From the NCBI GenBank assembly GCA_002711415.1, contig PARI01000012.1:6415-60068 (forward strand): 53,654 bases of DNA, in the 5' to 3' direction. This DNA is from Phycisphaerae bacterium (GTDB lineage Bacteria > Planctomycetota > Phycisphaerae > Phycisphaerales > SM1A02). Under the pieces are notes generated by a model. The model made no database searches. It was not told the origin of the DNA and saw only the letters and a program-made list of their open reading frames with translations. Shown here piece after piece: positions 1-8,283 of the stretch; position 1 is the first letter of the stretch; each line of letters starts with the position of its first letter. A program made the translations under genes and the position numbers.

Positions 1-1
1 G

Positions 2-208
2 CTGGAGGAGATCGTCATCCGTGAGTTGATGGCCAGTCGCCACTTCAACCGGGTCACAGACATCTACTACGAGGTCGACGAGCAGTGGTTGGATGCTGCA
101 CGGGTGCAGTCCCTGCTTGAAGAGTCCGGTTTCACGAGCATGGACAGGATCGGTTCAGGGACCCATTACGACGTACATGCATCAGGGCGGCCTCCGACCA
201 TCGCCTGA
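2..208 (+). CDS. C-terminal fragment of an unidentified protein (runs off the left edge)
   Basis: The frame is open from the first bases of the window and ends with TGA at 206-208, so this is the last ~68 residues of a longer protein. It contains a helical segment and the phrase LLEESGFTSMDRIG. That resembles the C-terminal end of FkbM-like or other SAM-dependent methyltransferases, but no catalytic motif is present to confirm it. Its stop codon abuts the stop of the opposing DegT-family gene (209), so the two genes converge with no spacer. The frame continues upstream of the ATG at 29, so that ATG is probably internal. Confidence 0.55.
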   Translation: MEEIVIRELMASRHFNRVTDIYYEVDEQWLDAARVQSLLEESGFTSMDRIGSGTHYDVHASGRPPTIA

Positions 209-1381
209 CTATTCACGCGAGAAGCACTGTTGCTGCATCAGCAGTTCCAGGGTCTGGCAGATCAGGTCGACCAGTCTCTGGTCGAGCTGGTTGTGCATCG
301 GCAGGGCGATCGATCGCTGGCTGATCGACTCGGCGGCCGGATAGCTGCCGGTGTCGGGGCCTGCGATCCTCCGGTACCAGTCCAGGTGCGGGATCACGGG
401 GTAGTAGTTGGCGGCTCCGATCTCATGCCGATGGAATCCCTCGATGATGTGATCCCGGTCCTCGACGGTGAAGTTGTCGCTCAGCCTGACCACGAACGTG
501 AACCAGCTCATCAACGTGTTCGACGGGACGTCTGGAAGCATGAGGTTGCTGTTGCCTCCAAGACGGCGGATGTACTGGTCCGCGATCTCCTGCCGTTTCT
601 GGAGCACCTGCTCGAGCCGATCCAGCTGCGAGGTTCCAAGGGCGGCGCTCATCAGGTTCATCCTGAAGCTGTATCCCGGGCGTTCATGTTCCATGAGGCA
701 GCCCAGGTCGAGCAACTGGTTCTCCCGCACCTCGGCAGAATCCGACCGGCCATGATTGCGGAGTGTTCGGCATGCTTCAGCGAGCCTGTCGTCGTGGGTC
801 ACGATCATGCCGCCTTCGCCGGTGGTGATCGGTCGATCGGATGCGAAGCTGAACACGGCGATCCTGCCGAATCGACCCAGTGGGTATCCCCCGACCCGTC
901 CGCCGAATGCACCGCACGAATTCTCGATCATCGGTATCTCGTACTTGTTGCACAAGGCGGAGCATTCCTCGACCCCGGTCGGATTTCCGAATGTCTCCGT
1001 CCAGAGAATGGCCTTTGTGTTCGACGTGATTGCCTGCTCCGCCAAGCGGAGGGACATGTTGGCCGTCCTTGGGTTGCAGTCGACGAACACGGGCGTCGCA
1101 CCGAGTTGGACGATCGCCTCAGCACCATCGACGAATCCGAATGCAGGGACCAGCACCTCGTCACCTGGTCCGATGCCCATGGCGGTCAGGGCGACCTTCA
1201 GGGCCGCCGTGCCTGAATTGACCGCGATCGCGTACGGTCGGTCGACCAGGTTCGCGATCCGTGACTCGAATCGAACGATGCAGTCGCCATGTCGGTTGTA
1301 GCCCTGACGAAGCGCCTTTGTCACGGCCTCGATGTCACTGTTGGTGATCTCGGCGTTGCTGATCGGGATCTGGTTGCTCAT
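209..1381 (-). CDS. DegT/DnrJ/EryC1/StrS-family protein lacking the catalytic lysine
   Basis: A 390-residue protein with the full fold-type-I architecture of sugar aminotransferases of the DegT/DnrJ/EryC1/StrS family, which normally make amino sugars for polysaccharides or natural products. Family landmarks are VNSGTAAL (~54-61), a TPVFVD strand (~96-101), ITTGEGG (~185-191) and the C-terminal ALPMH motif. In active members an F-x-F-x-P-x-K segment precedes TTGEGG and supplies the PLP lysine. Here it reads FSFASDR, with Arg183 at the lysine position. The IED-x-(A/C)-(Q/E) motif that holds the PLP ring reads IENSCG, with Asn154 for Asp and Gly157 for Gln/Glu. The frame is intact, so this is not a decayed pseudogene. 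It may be a pseudoenzyme or catalyse something other than PLP transamination. TATGCT lies 10 nt before the ATG. Confidence 0.85.
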   Translation of the reverse strand: MSNQIPISNAEITNSDIEAVTKALRQGYNRHGDCIVRFESRIANLVDRPYAIAVNSGTAALKVALTAMGIGPGDEVLVPAFGFVDGAEAIVQLGATPVFVDCNPRTANMSLRLAEQAITSNTKAILWTETFGNPTGVEECSALCNKYEIPMIENSCGAFGGRVGGYPLGRFGRIAVFSFASDRPITTGEGGMIVTHDDRLAEACRTLRNHGRSDSAEVRENQLLDLGCLMEHERPGYSFRMNLMSAALGTSQLDRLEQVLQKRQEIADQYIRRLGGNSNLMLPDVPSNTLMSWFTFVVRLSDNFTVEDRDHIIEGFHRHEIGAANYYPVIPHLDWYRRIAGPDTGSYPAAESISQRSIALPMHNQLDQRLVDLICQTLELLMQQQCFSRE

Positions 1382-1438
1382 GACGGATCAAAGCATACCC
1401 AAACAGCGGCGGGATTCGCCTCCGGGATGCGATGAAGC

Positions 1439-2944
1439 TCAGGAATTGCCCTTGGAAGCGAACAACTCGGCCATGGCCTTGCCCTGCTGTCCACTGTGCT
1501 TGATGAACAACCAGGCCGCCTGGATCTGGAGCATCTGGTCCACCCGTCCGCCCCCGGCCCCGATCCTCCCCAGTTGCGTCAACTGGTCCTGTTCGAGGGA
1601 GTCGGCGTCCCGGGCAAGCAGGATCAATGCGATCGAGTTCCCATGCCTTGATCCGGACCCCTCGATCATCCCGGCGATCCTGCTCGTGTCATCGGAGTCC
1701 GATCGCAGGAGCCCCTGGAGCAGCACTTCCCTCTGGTTGCCCGATGAGTCGGAGGCCAACAGCAGTTCGCCGACCAGGTCGGGGTTGATCTGCATCAACC
1801 TGTTGGTCGCCATGATGGCGAACGTCGCACTGGTGGTTCCCGGAACATCTTTGAACTGCTCGATCAGGTGCAGGAGCACCAGTTGCTCCTCCGCCTCGGG
1901 GAGCGTGCTTGCGGCCTCGATGGCCCATGTCGTCGCCAGGTGATGCCTCAGTTCGTTCAGCGAGATCAGTGCCCCCGCCTGGTTGGTTCCATTGCTCATC
2001 GCCTCGCCGGCATTGGCCATCGCCTCCAGGAGCACGTCGCCGTTTCGCATCTGGTCGTACGTGCTTGCCGGGATCCGGTCATGGGCTCCGAGCAGGATCA
2101 TTCCGAACCGCATGAGGGTCCGCTGGCTTCGATCCCTGTTGATGATCGCCTGCCACAACTTGACGCCCTGGCCCGGATCGATGCTCAGAATTACAGAGAG
2201 CAGTGCGGCCTTGGTCTCCATGGTCAGTCCCGTGTCGGATGCCTCCGACATGAAGAACACGATCGAGTTCTCGAATCCGCATTGCTCGGACACTCTCGCC
2301 AGTTCCGCGAGCAACTCGCTCTTCCGTCGAAGTGTCAACTTGCCGAGTCGCTGCTGGAATGCATCAAGCGGCTTGGCGTCACCGTTCTCGTTCAGCAGCA
2401 GGGAGGCCAGGCCCGCGATCTCATCCTCTTCACTGCGTGCAAGTTCGCCCAGGGCATCAAGGTCGGGCTTGATGCCGTTTCTCTGGAGTTCCGCGTACAG
2501 GATGATCCGCTCAATAGGCTGGAGGTCGTCCCAGCCGAGGATCTGGCTGATCTGTTCCGTTCCGAGCAGTTCCATGAAAACGGCCTGCTGCATCGCCTGG
2601 AGTCGAGCGGCGGGCTGGTCCAGTTGCTTCAGGTGGTACGGGTCGATGCATCCTGCCGGATCGATTTCACCGAGTCCGAGCATCCCGTTGACCTGGAGGG
2701 TCCAGTGTTCCGACTGGATCAAGGCCTGGAACAGCGGTCGAAGCGATGGGTCCTTCAACTCCCTGAGGCTCAGCAGCAGGGCATGATTCTGGTTGTTGGG
2801 CCTGTAGCGGACCGCCTTGGACAGTTGCTGCACGGCGGCATCGAACGGTTCGACTTCGTACTGCCCGGCGCAGGGGCTGCTCGCCATCAACACCAGGAGA
2901 AGCGGCGCCATCATTCGTTGTCGGAACTCACTGAGCTTCGGCAT
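1439..2944 (-). CDS. secreted HEAT-like repeat protein, unknown function
   Basis: About 501 residues. The start at 2944 is preferred over an upstream in-frame ATG at 2995. It places a typical signal peptide (basic MPKLSEFRQR, hydrophobic MMAPLLLVLMASS, cleavage near CAG) at the N-terminus and lies 6 nt after a TACACT -10 box (2951-2956). The mature part is a run of paired helices with Leu/Ala-rich periodicity (LGLGEI, LASLLL, LGELAR), suggesting an alpha-solenoid. No catalytic motif was recognised. It sits downstream of dnaA on the same strand but appears to have its own promoter. Export to the periplasm is inferred from the signal peptide; a protein scaffold role is plausible but unproven. 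Confidence 0.7.
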   Translation of the reverse strand: MPKLSEFRQRMMAPLLLVLMASSPCAGQYEVEPFDAAVQQLSKAVRYRPNNQNHALLLSLRELKDPSLRPLFQALIQSEHWTLQVNGMLGLGEIDPAGCIDPYHLKQLDQPAARLQAMQQAVFMELLGTEQISQILGWDDLQPIERIILYAELQRNGIKPDLDALGELARSEEDEIAGLASLLLNENGDAKPLDAFQQRLGKLTLRRKSELLAELARVSEQCGFENSIVFFMSEASDTGLTMETKAALLSVILSIDPGQGVKLWQAIINRDRSQRTLMRFGMILLGAHDRIPASTYDQMRNGDVLLEAMANAGEAMSNGTNQAGALISLNELRHHLATTWAIEAASTLPEAEEQLVLLHLIEQFKDVPGTTSATFAIMATNRLMQINPDLVGELLLASDSSGNQREVLLQGLLRSDSDDTSRIAGMIEGSGSRHGNSIALILLARDADSLEQDQLTQLGRIGAGGGRVDQMLQIQAAWLFIKHSGQQGKAMAELFASKGNS

Positions 2945-2991
2945 TACTCCAGTGTAGCCGCAGGCCATCAGCGGAGCATCCCCGATCGGCT

Positions 2992-4452
2992 TCAAATCCG
3001 CCCGGATGTGCCATGAACACGCTGCTCGATCACCTTGAGCAACTGCCTGATGGACACCGCCGGTTGGTCGGGCAGACCTGTGACCCGTCCATCCTCATCG
3101 ACCAGTTGCTGGATCCTCCTGCCGGCTGCGTGTGCCGTCGAATGCGTCGGACGGCCCAGTGCGCGGGCGATCTCGGGATAGCTCTGGCTGGTCAGTTGCC
3201 TTGCCAGGTGGACGACCAGGCCGCGAGCGAGCACGATCCTTCGATGCCTGCTCGAACCGGACAGTTCCTCCATCGTGGTCGAGGTCACCTCGCACACCGA
3301 ACCGATGATCTGGTCAAGCTTCACGATGCCGACAGGGCGGGGAGCCTGGTCGTTCATCGATTTCTCGATGACGAGTCGGCCGATCGTCAGGGCCCGTGAT
3401 GGCTCGTTGGCGGCCGATGCATCCATGGCCGCGGTGGCGATCGCCTTGTTCAACGCGCCTTCGAGTTCTCGAACAGATCCCATGCACGTGCCTGCGATCG
3501 CTTCAGCGGCACCCTCCTCCAGGTGCACGCCACGTGCGGAGGCGAAACGTCGGATCAGCGCGATGCGCGTGGAGCTGTCAGGGGAATCGACCCGAACGAC
3601 CATGCCGGACATGAAGCGACTGACCAGTGCCTGGTTGAAGCTTCGGATCAGCCTTGGATGTTCGTCAGAAGCAAGAACGATCACGGCTCCGCCAAGATCG
3701 ATCGCGTCCAGGGTGTGAAGGAACTCGTTCTGGGTCGCAGTCTTGTTGGAGAGGAAGTGGATGTCGTCGATCGCCAGTACGTCGACCTTCCTCATGTTCC
3801 GCCTGAACTCCTCGAGCCTGTTGTTCCTCAGTGCCGAGATGTAGCTGTTGGTGAACTGCTCGCCAGTGGTGTACCGAACGATCTCCTCGGGAAAGAGAGA
3901 ACGCCTGGATCGACAGATGCCCTGCAGGAGATGGGTCTTGCCCACGCCGCACTCCCCGTGGATGAAGAGGGTCGCGCTGCGGGCATGCGTCTCGCTGGCG
4001 ATCCTCCTGGAGGCATCGAATGCGAGGCTGTTGGATTGCCCGACAACGAAGTCGTCCAGCCTTCGAAGCTGGAACCTCGGCCGCTTCGCCTGCTGGGCTG
4101 ACGGCTGCTGCCCGCCATTGGGGAGGGGGCCTCGCCCATGCCTGGCGGGTGAAGGCTGCAAATGGCCTGGGGAGGTGTCCGGCCGGGTGATGCCTTCGAG
4201 GACGCTGAAGCGGATGCTTGCATCACTCCCGAGCTCGTCAACGGCAATGCGTTCAAGTTCCTTCCGGAAGTGCTTCGTGATCCAGTCGGCGACGAACTGG
4301 CTGTCGGCCTGGACGGACACCTCGGCTCCCTGTATCTCGATCCGTGTCGCCTGGTCGAACCACATGCGGTATCGCTGGGTTCCGATGCTCTGCTCCAGAG
4401 CGAGCATGATCTGTTTCTTCGAGGATGTGCTCTTGTCTGCAGTGGCGGGCAT
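2992..4452 (-). CDS. dnaA: chromosomal replication initiator protein DnaA
   Basis: DnaA, 486 residues, the AAA+ initiator that binds DnaA boxes and melts the origin. Seen in order: an N-terminal domain I (~1-90), a Pro/Gln-rich linker (~92-125), and an AAA+ core with Walker A GECGVGKTH (~166-174) and Walker B VLAIDDIHFLSN (~225-236). Next come sensor segment SRFMSGMVV and a C-terminal DNA-binding domain beginning near EITSTTMEELSGSSR. The domain IV signature, usually GGRDHTTV, reads LGRPTHSTAH. This is a noticeable departure at residues that contact the box, although H-S-T is kept. The start ATG is preceded by GGAACAGG as a ribosome site. dnaN and recF are not adjacent. Upstream lies a gene-free 600-bp stretch with DnaA-box-like sites. 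Confidence 0.95.
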   Translation of the reverse strand: MPATADKSTSSKKQIMLALEQSIGTQRYRMWFDQATRIEIQGAEVSVQADSQFVADWITKHFRKELERIAVDELGSDASIRFSVLEGITRPDTSPGHLQPSPARHGRGPLPNGGQQPSAQQAKRPRFQLRRLDDFVVGQSNSLAFDASRRIASETHARSATLFIHGECGVGKTHLLQGICRSRRSLFPEEIVRYTTGEQFTNSYISALRNNRLEEFRRNMRKVDVLAIDDIHFLSNKTATQNEFLHTLDAIDLGGAVIVLASDEHPRLIRSFNQALVSRFMSGMVVRVDSPDSSTRIALIRRFASARGVHLEEGAAEAIAGTCMGSVRELEGALNKAIATAAMDASAANEPSRALTIGRLVIEKSMNDQAPRPVGIVKLDQIIGSVCEVTSTTMEELSGSSRHRRIVLARGLVVHLARQLTSQSYPEIARALGRPTHSTAHAAGRRIQQLVDEDGRVTGLPDQPAVSIRQLLKVIEQRVHGTSGRI

Positions 4453-5077
4453 GCCTGTTCCAATCGCTCGATGAACCCCTGTCCTCGGACAAGGGAGGAA
4501 TGTTCAACAAGGGCATCCGTGCCCACCGAGACCCGAAGGCCTCCACCAGCTCGATCCATCCCGTGCCTCAGGACATCGTGCGGTGTTGTCCGTGCCTACT
4601 CGCATCGAGAACGCACCGCATTCAGTGACAGCAATCGCGCATGCACTTGATGCACGTTCACTGCGTAGCCAGATGGACTGTGAATCCTTTCAACCAGCAA
4701 CCGATCGACCGGTTGGTCATGGGGCATGTCATGCCCCGGCGGGGAATCTCCAAGTGCGGGAGTCGCTCGATGAGGAAGGTCCGGGACCGGCTGTTGGCCG
4801 ATCGTCGAGCGTCGTTGATCCCGTTCCTTGAAGAAATCCGAATGACCTTGGCCGCGACCCCCTGCGAAACTGCTGGTGTGGCAGACTTGGTTTCGGTTCA
4901 CCCTTCCCTGGGTGATTCGTGACAGGGTACAGCGATGTCGTCTTGGGACAAGTGGGCCTCCGATGATTCACACCCGTCGAGGCGGCGCAAGTCATGGTAT
5001 TCCTGCTGTTTTTTGCACGAAAAAAACTTAATCCACCGGTCGTCTCATGGTGCTGTCCATGGCTTGTGGAAAACCGC
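4453..5077. other. gene-free region upstream of dnaA; candidate replication origin (oriC)
   Basis: No convincing gene lies in these 625 bases. They hold an inverted repeat at 4721-4737 (GGGGCAT/ATGCCCC), and at 5008-5030 the most AT-rich tract of the neighbourhood (a T6 run and an A7 run). Two DnaA-box-like sites follow: TAATCCACC near 5030-5038 (two mismatches to TTATCCACA) and TGTGGAAAA at 5065-5073 (one mismatch on the complementary strand). A third, TTGTCCACA at 5172-5180, lies inside the next gene. An AT tract beside clustered boxes next to dnaA fits a bacterial oriC. The boxes are few and imperfect, so this is a candidate only. Confidence 0.4.
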
Positions 5078-5977
5078 TTATCGCACGTCGATCGAGTGGA
5101 TCAACGCAATGCGTTCAAGCGACTTTCGGAAGCCTGCGGAGGCGTAGAGGCCGAGTGCCGGAGTGTTCATCTTGTCCACAGCCAGCATGATGGAGCGTTC
5201 CTTTCGGCCACTGAGCAGGTGCAGTCCTGCCTGGAGCAGGAGCCTGCCGTATCCTTGCCCACGGGCGGCCTTTGCAAGCCCCAGGTACACCAGTTCCAGG
5301 GTGTTGCTTGCCGGTGTTGCGCTGAACATGATCACGCCGGCGGGGATCTGGTCCAGCCACAGCACCAGCCAGATCGCGGGATCGAAACTGCCCACGCCCA
5401 TGTGACCGTCGAGGATGTCGTGGCCGTCCCTGAGTCCGCACAAGCCCGGGCAGTCCAGTGTCTGTTCGTAGGTCGAGCCAAGCAGGTCGACCATGAGCTG
5501 CCGCTGGTCGGGGTTCCAGGGCCCGATCCGGACTCCTGTCGTGGCCTCGACTTCAGGGATCGATCCGGACCTGGGCACGGCACGCTCGTGGTACTGCAGG
5601 ACGGCCAGTTGTTCCAGCCCACCGTGCAGGAAGGCCTTTTGATCCCATGTGCTCCTGGGATCGACCAGAGCCTGTACGAGGCTCGTGCGGGCCGGATCCA
5701 GTGCCTTGATCGTCTCCTGGATCGCACCCCCCATCTGCTCGGCACGGGCCTCTCCAGCCGGGCTCGTGGCAAACAGCATCGTCGTGCGGCCTGGATTGGC
5801 CACGGCGATGACCGTCCCCTCGATACCGCCCGAATCGTTGTAGAGGCTCCTGATGGCCTCGATTCCCAGACCAGTGGTCCTGGTGTACTCCAGGAACCTG
5901 ACCGCGGCATGGCGGTCTCCATGGATCAGCTTCGACACCGCTTCCAGCAGCTCATCCTTGCCGGGCTCCCTGATCAC
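5078..5977 (-). CDS. GNAT-family N-acetyltransferase with extra N-terminal domain
   Basis: 299 residues. The C-terminal third is a GNAT acetyltransferase: strand LELVYLGLA followed by the acetyl-CoA pyrophosphate loop RGQGYG and helix RLLLQAGLHLL, then LAVDKMNTPALGLYASAGF, the typical motif B/C end. The N-terminal ~150 residues (from a GTG start) look like a degenerate second GNAT-like domain, as in mycothiol-synthase-type tandem proteins. The substrate cannot be inferred. Its 3' end carries the TTGTCCACA box belonging to the possible origin cluster. The start at 5977 has AGGTGAG just upstream; other GTG codons nearby are possible. Confidence 0.75.
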   Translation of the reverse strand: MIREPGKDELLEAVSKLIHGDRHAAVRFLEYTRTTGLGIEAIRSLYNDSGGIEGTVIAVANPGRTTMLFATSPAGEARAEQMGGAIQETIKALDPARTSLVQALVDPRSTWDQKAFLHGGLEQLAVLQYHERAVPRSGSIPEVEATTGVRIGPWNPDQRQLMVDLLGSTYEQTLDCPGLCGLRDGHDILDGHMGVGSFDPAIWLVLWLDQIPAGVIMFSATPASNTLELVYLGLAKAARGQGYGRLLLQAGLHLLSGRKERSIMLAVDKMNTPALGLYASAGFRKSLERIALIHSIDVR

Positions 5978-6155
5978 GCACTCACCTGCACTCTCTGATG
6001 CCCCGGAGGGCCCTGGGATCGCATGGAGCCAAGTGTATCCTGCCCGGGAGGCTCACGGAGGTCTTGGAAGCGACAGGGGGGCATTCTCCCGATACAATGC
6101 TTCGAACCTCTCCCTGACGCCACTTGGAGGGGAGTCCAGAATTCGGAGTCCAAGC

Positions 6156-6830
6156 ATGCGTTACCTCCAGGCCCTGAGAAACACGATCCTGCTGATCCTG
6201 GCCACCTGCGTCCTTGCAGGAGTCAGTTCCTCCGCTGGCGCGATGAATGTCGCTGCCGGCTGGCAGTTGGACTTCAAGCCTGGTCCGCTCCGCCTGTTCA
6301 AGGATCCTGACAGCGGCCAGTCATACTGGTACATGACCTACGTCGTCACCAACACGACCGGCCAGGATCTTCGTTGGGCCCCGAGCATGGAACTGTTCTA
6401 CGACGATGGTCGGATCATGCTCGCTGGCCGTGGTGTTCCTGGCTCGGTGACCAAGCAGCTTCTCAAGATGCTCGGTAACCCGCTTCTCCAGGACCAGAAC
6501 CAGATTCTTGGCGAGTTGCTCCAGGGCAAGGAGCATGCCAAGGAGGGGTTGGCCGTCTGGGTTGCCGATACGAACACCGAGGGTTCGTCCCACTACCACA
6601 GCTTCGATGACGGCCGGGTCACCTGGAATTCCAAGGTCATCCCTGTGACGGAGTTGAGCTTCTTTCTCACCGGCGCCAGCAGCCAGACCGAGAAGGTCCG
6701 AAATCCGATTACCCGCAAGGAAGTGGTCCTCAGGAAGACCCTCAGGAGGGACTTCATCGTGCCCGGAAACTACCAGGAACGAGGTTCTGAACCTGTCACG
6801 GTGGTCTCGGACACTTGGATCATGAGGTGA
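6156..6830 (+). CDS. secreted protein of unknown function
   Basis: 224 residues. The ATG at 6156 is chosen because it begins a clean signal peptide (MRYLQALRNTILLILATCVLAG, cleavage around SAGA) and has GGAG 10 nt upstream. A TACAAT -10-like box lies at 6093-6098. The mature domain begins with a beta-rich segment (YWYMTYVVTNTTGQDL) like that of proteins that bind or sense envelope components. It contains no catalytic motif I recognise. The family is unknown to me. It stands alone before rpmA-obg and probably acts in the periplasm. Confidence 0.7.
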   Translation: MRYLQALRNTILLILATCVLAGVSSSAGAMNVAAGWQLDFKPGPLRLFKDPDSGQSYWYMTYVVTNTTGQDLRWAPSMELFYDDGRIMLAGRGVPGSVTKQLLKMLGNPLLQDQNQILGELLQGKEHAKEGLAVWVADTNTEGSSHYHSFDDGRVTWNSKVIPVTELSFFLTGASSQTEKVRNPITRKEVVLRKTLRRDFIVPGNYQERGSEPVTVVSDTWIMR

Positions 6831-6836
6831 TTTCCA

Positions 6837-6842
6837 GTATAC
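6837..6842 (+). promoter_or_regulatory. -10 box (TATACT) upstream of rpmA-obg
   Basis: A consensus-like TATACT begins 6-7 nt after the stop of the preceding gene and about 70 nt before the rpmA ATG. It is a likely start for an rpmA-obg transcript with a conventional leader. The -35 element is not clear. Confidence 0.4.
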
Positions 6843-6911
6843 TTCCGGGTTCTCCAGACTTGGCAGGGGCCTCTCGTTGGGACCCGTGCCCGCAGCACCA
6901 AGGACAGATCG

Positions 6912-7190
6912 ATGGCACATAAGAAAAGCGGTGGATCCAGTAAGAACGGCCGCGACTCCAACCCTCAGTTCCGTGGCATCAAGCTGTATGGTGGCCAGGT
7001 GGCCAAGGCTGGATCGATCATCATTCGCCAGTGCGGAACCCGCTTCAAGGCTGGGTACCAGGTCCACAGGTGCAAGGATGACACCCTCATGGCATTGACT
7101 GCTGGCACAGTCCGGTTTCGAGGTCGCTTCGTCGACATCGTTCCCAGCAGTGCCGATGTCCCTCAGGCCCTGATCTACGAGACGGCTTGA
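6912..7190 (+). CDS. rpmA: 50S ribosomal protein bL27
   Basis: 92 residues beginning [20 protein letters not shown], the signature N-terminus of bL27 that reaches the peptidyl-transferase centre. [20 protein letters not shown] follows. Length matches the family. AAGGAC lies 10 nt before the start. The usual partner gene rplU (bL21) is not upstream, where a secreted unknown sits instead. The GTPase gene obg follows after 40 nt, preserving the common rpmA-obg order. Function in the large subunit is firm from family membership. Confidence 0.97.
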   Translation: MAHKKSGGSSKNGRDSNPQFRGIKLYGGQVAKAGSIIIRQCGTRFKAGYQVHRCKDDTLMALTAGTVRFRGRFVDIVPSSADVPQALIYETA

Positions 7191-7230
7191 GGCCCGATAC
7201 GATCCTGGACAATTAACGGAGATTCGACAC

Positions 7231-8277
7231 GTGCTCATCGATCGAGCGGCCATTCACGTGCGCAGTGGCAAGGGCGGCGATGGATGTGTCAGCCTGCATC
7301 GGGCCAAGTACGTTCCCAAGGGCGGGCCCGATGGTGGTGACGGTGGCGACGGTGGGGACGTGATCCTGGTCGGTGACGAGTCCCTGGACACGCTCCTGGG
7401 CTTCAAGCGTCAACAGCACTTCCGTGCACGCAACGGATCACAGGGCCTGAGCAGATCTCGTCATGGTCCCAACGGGGACTCGCTGGAGGTCAATGTTCCG
7501 CTGGGCTGCCAGGTCCATGATGCGGACACCGGGGAACTGCTCGTGGACATCCAGCAGCATCAACAGCGTTGCGTCGTCGCCTCAGGTGGCAGGGGGGGGT
7601 ATGGCAACGAGCACTTCAAGAGCTCGGTCAACCAGACGCCTCGAGAGGCCACCCCGGGTGAGCCCTGGGAGGAGCGGACCCTGCAACTGGAGCTGAAGCT
7701 CATCGCCGATGTCGGTCTCGTCGGTCTGCCCAACGCCGGCAAGTCGACACTGCTGTCGGCCCTGACCCGGGCCAATGCAAAGGTCGGCGACTATCCGTTC
7801 ACGACGATCAGTCCCCAACTGGGTGTCGCCGAGCTTGATGATGATCGGCGGCTGGTGATTGCCGATCTGCCCGGCCTGATCCGGGGAGCCGCCGGTGGAG
7901 CCGGCCTCGGGCTGTCATTCCTCTCGCACATCGAGCGGACGAAGGTCCTTGTGCACGTGCTTGATTCAAGTCCGCAGGATGGATCGGATCTGATCGAGAA
8001 CTACCGTTCGATCCGAAGCGAGTTGTCCAGCTACAGCGAGGACCTGGCGTGTCGTCCGGAGGTGATCGCGCTGAACAAGATCGATCTGCTGCCTGCAGAT
8101 CAGGTCGAGACTCTTCTTCGAGAATTCGCCGACCAGCTGGATGCCGATGGAACACGTCCGACGATCGTGCCGGTCAGCGGTGCGACGGGCACCGGGACCA
8201 GGCAGTTGCTCGAGGCCGCCTGGACACTGGCACGTCTGAAGGCGGCGGATGGGTGGTCCCACCAGGTGGACACGTGA
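7231..8277 (+). CDS. obg: GTPase Obg/CgtA, ribosome assembly
   Basis: 348 residues from a GTG start (canonical first residues MLIDRAAIHVRSGKGGDG). The glycine-rich Obg fold is seen at ~1-160 (KGGPDGGDGGDGG). The G domain follows with G1 GLPNAGKST, switch region YPFTTISPQLG, G3 DLPGL and G4 NKID (ALNKIDLL). No C-terminal OCT extension is present, as in many short Obg proteins. Obg binds 50S precursors and links GTP/ppGpp levels to ribosome maturation. It is cotranscribed with rpmA by position, with CGGAGA before the GTG. Its stop lies 6 nt from the stop of the convergent VWA gene. Confidence 0.96.
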   Translation: MLIDRAAIHVRSGKGGDGCVSLHRAKYVPKGGPDGGDGGDGGDVILVGDESLDTLLGFKRQQHFRARNGSQGLSRSRHGPNGDSLEVNVPLGCQVHDADTGELLVDIQQHQQRCVVASGGRGGYGNEHFKSSVNQTPREATPGEPWEERTLQLELKLIADVGLVGLPNAGKSTLLSALTRANAKVGDYPFTTISPQLGVAELDDDRRLVIADLPGLIRGAAGGAGLGLSFLSHIERTKVLVHVLDSSPQDGSDLIENYRSIRSELSSYSEDLACRPEVIALNKIDLLPADQVETLLREFADQLDADGTRPTIVPVSGATGTGTRQLLEAAWTLARLKAADGWSHQVDT

Positions 8278-8283
8278 GCATCC

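Noticed and set aside
4596-4901. 101-codon minus-strand ORF in the candidate origin region
   Set aside because: No convincing SD, His/Arg/Pro-rich composition, no motif; several competing short frames in the same stretch.
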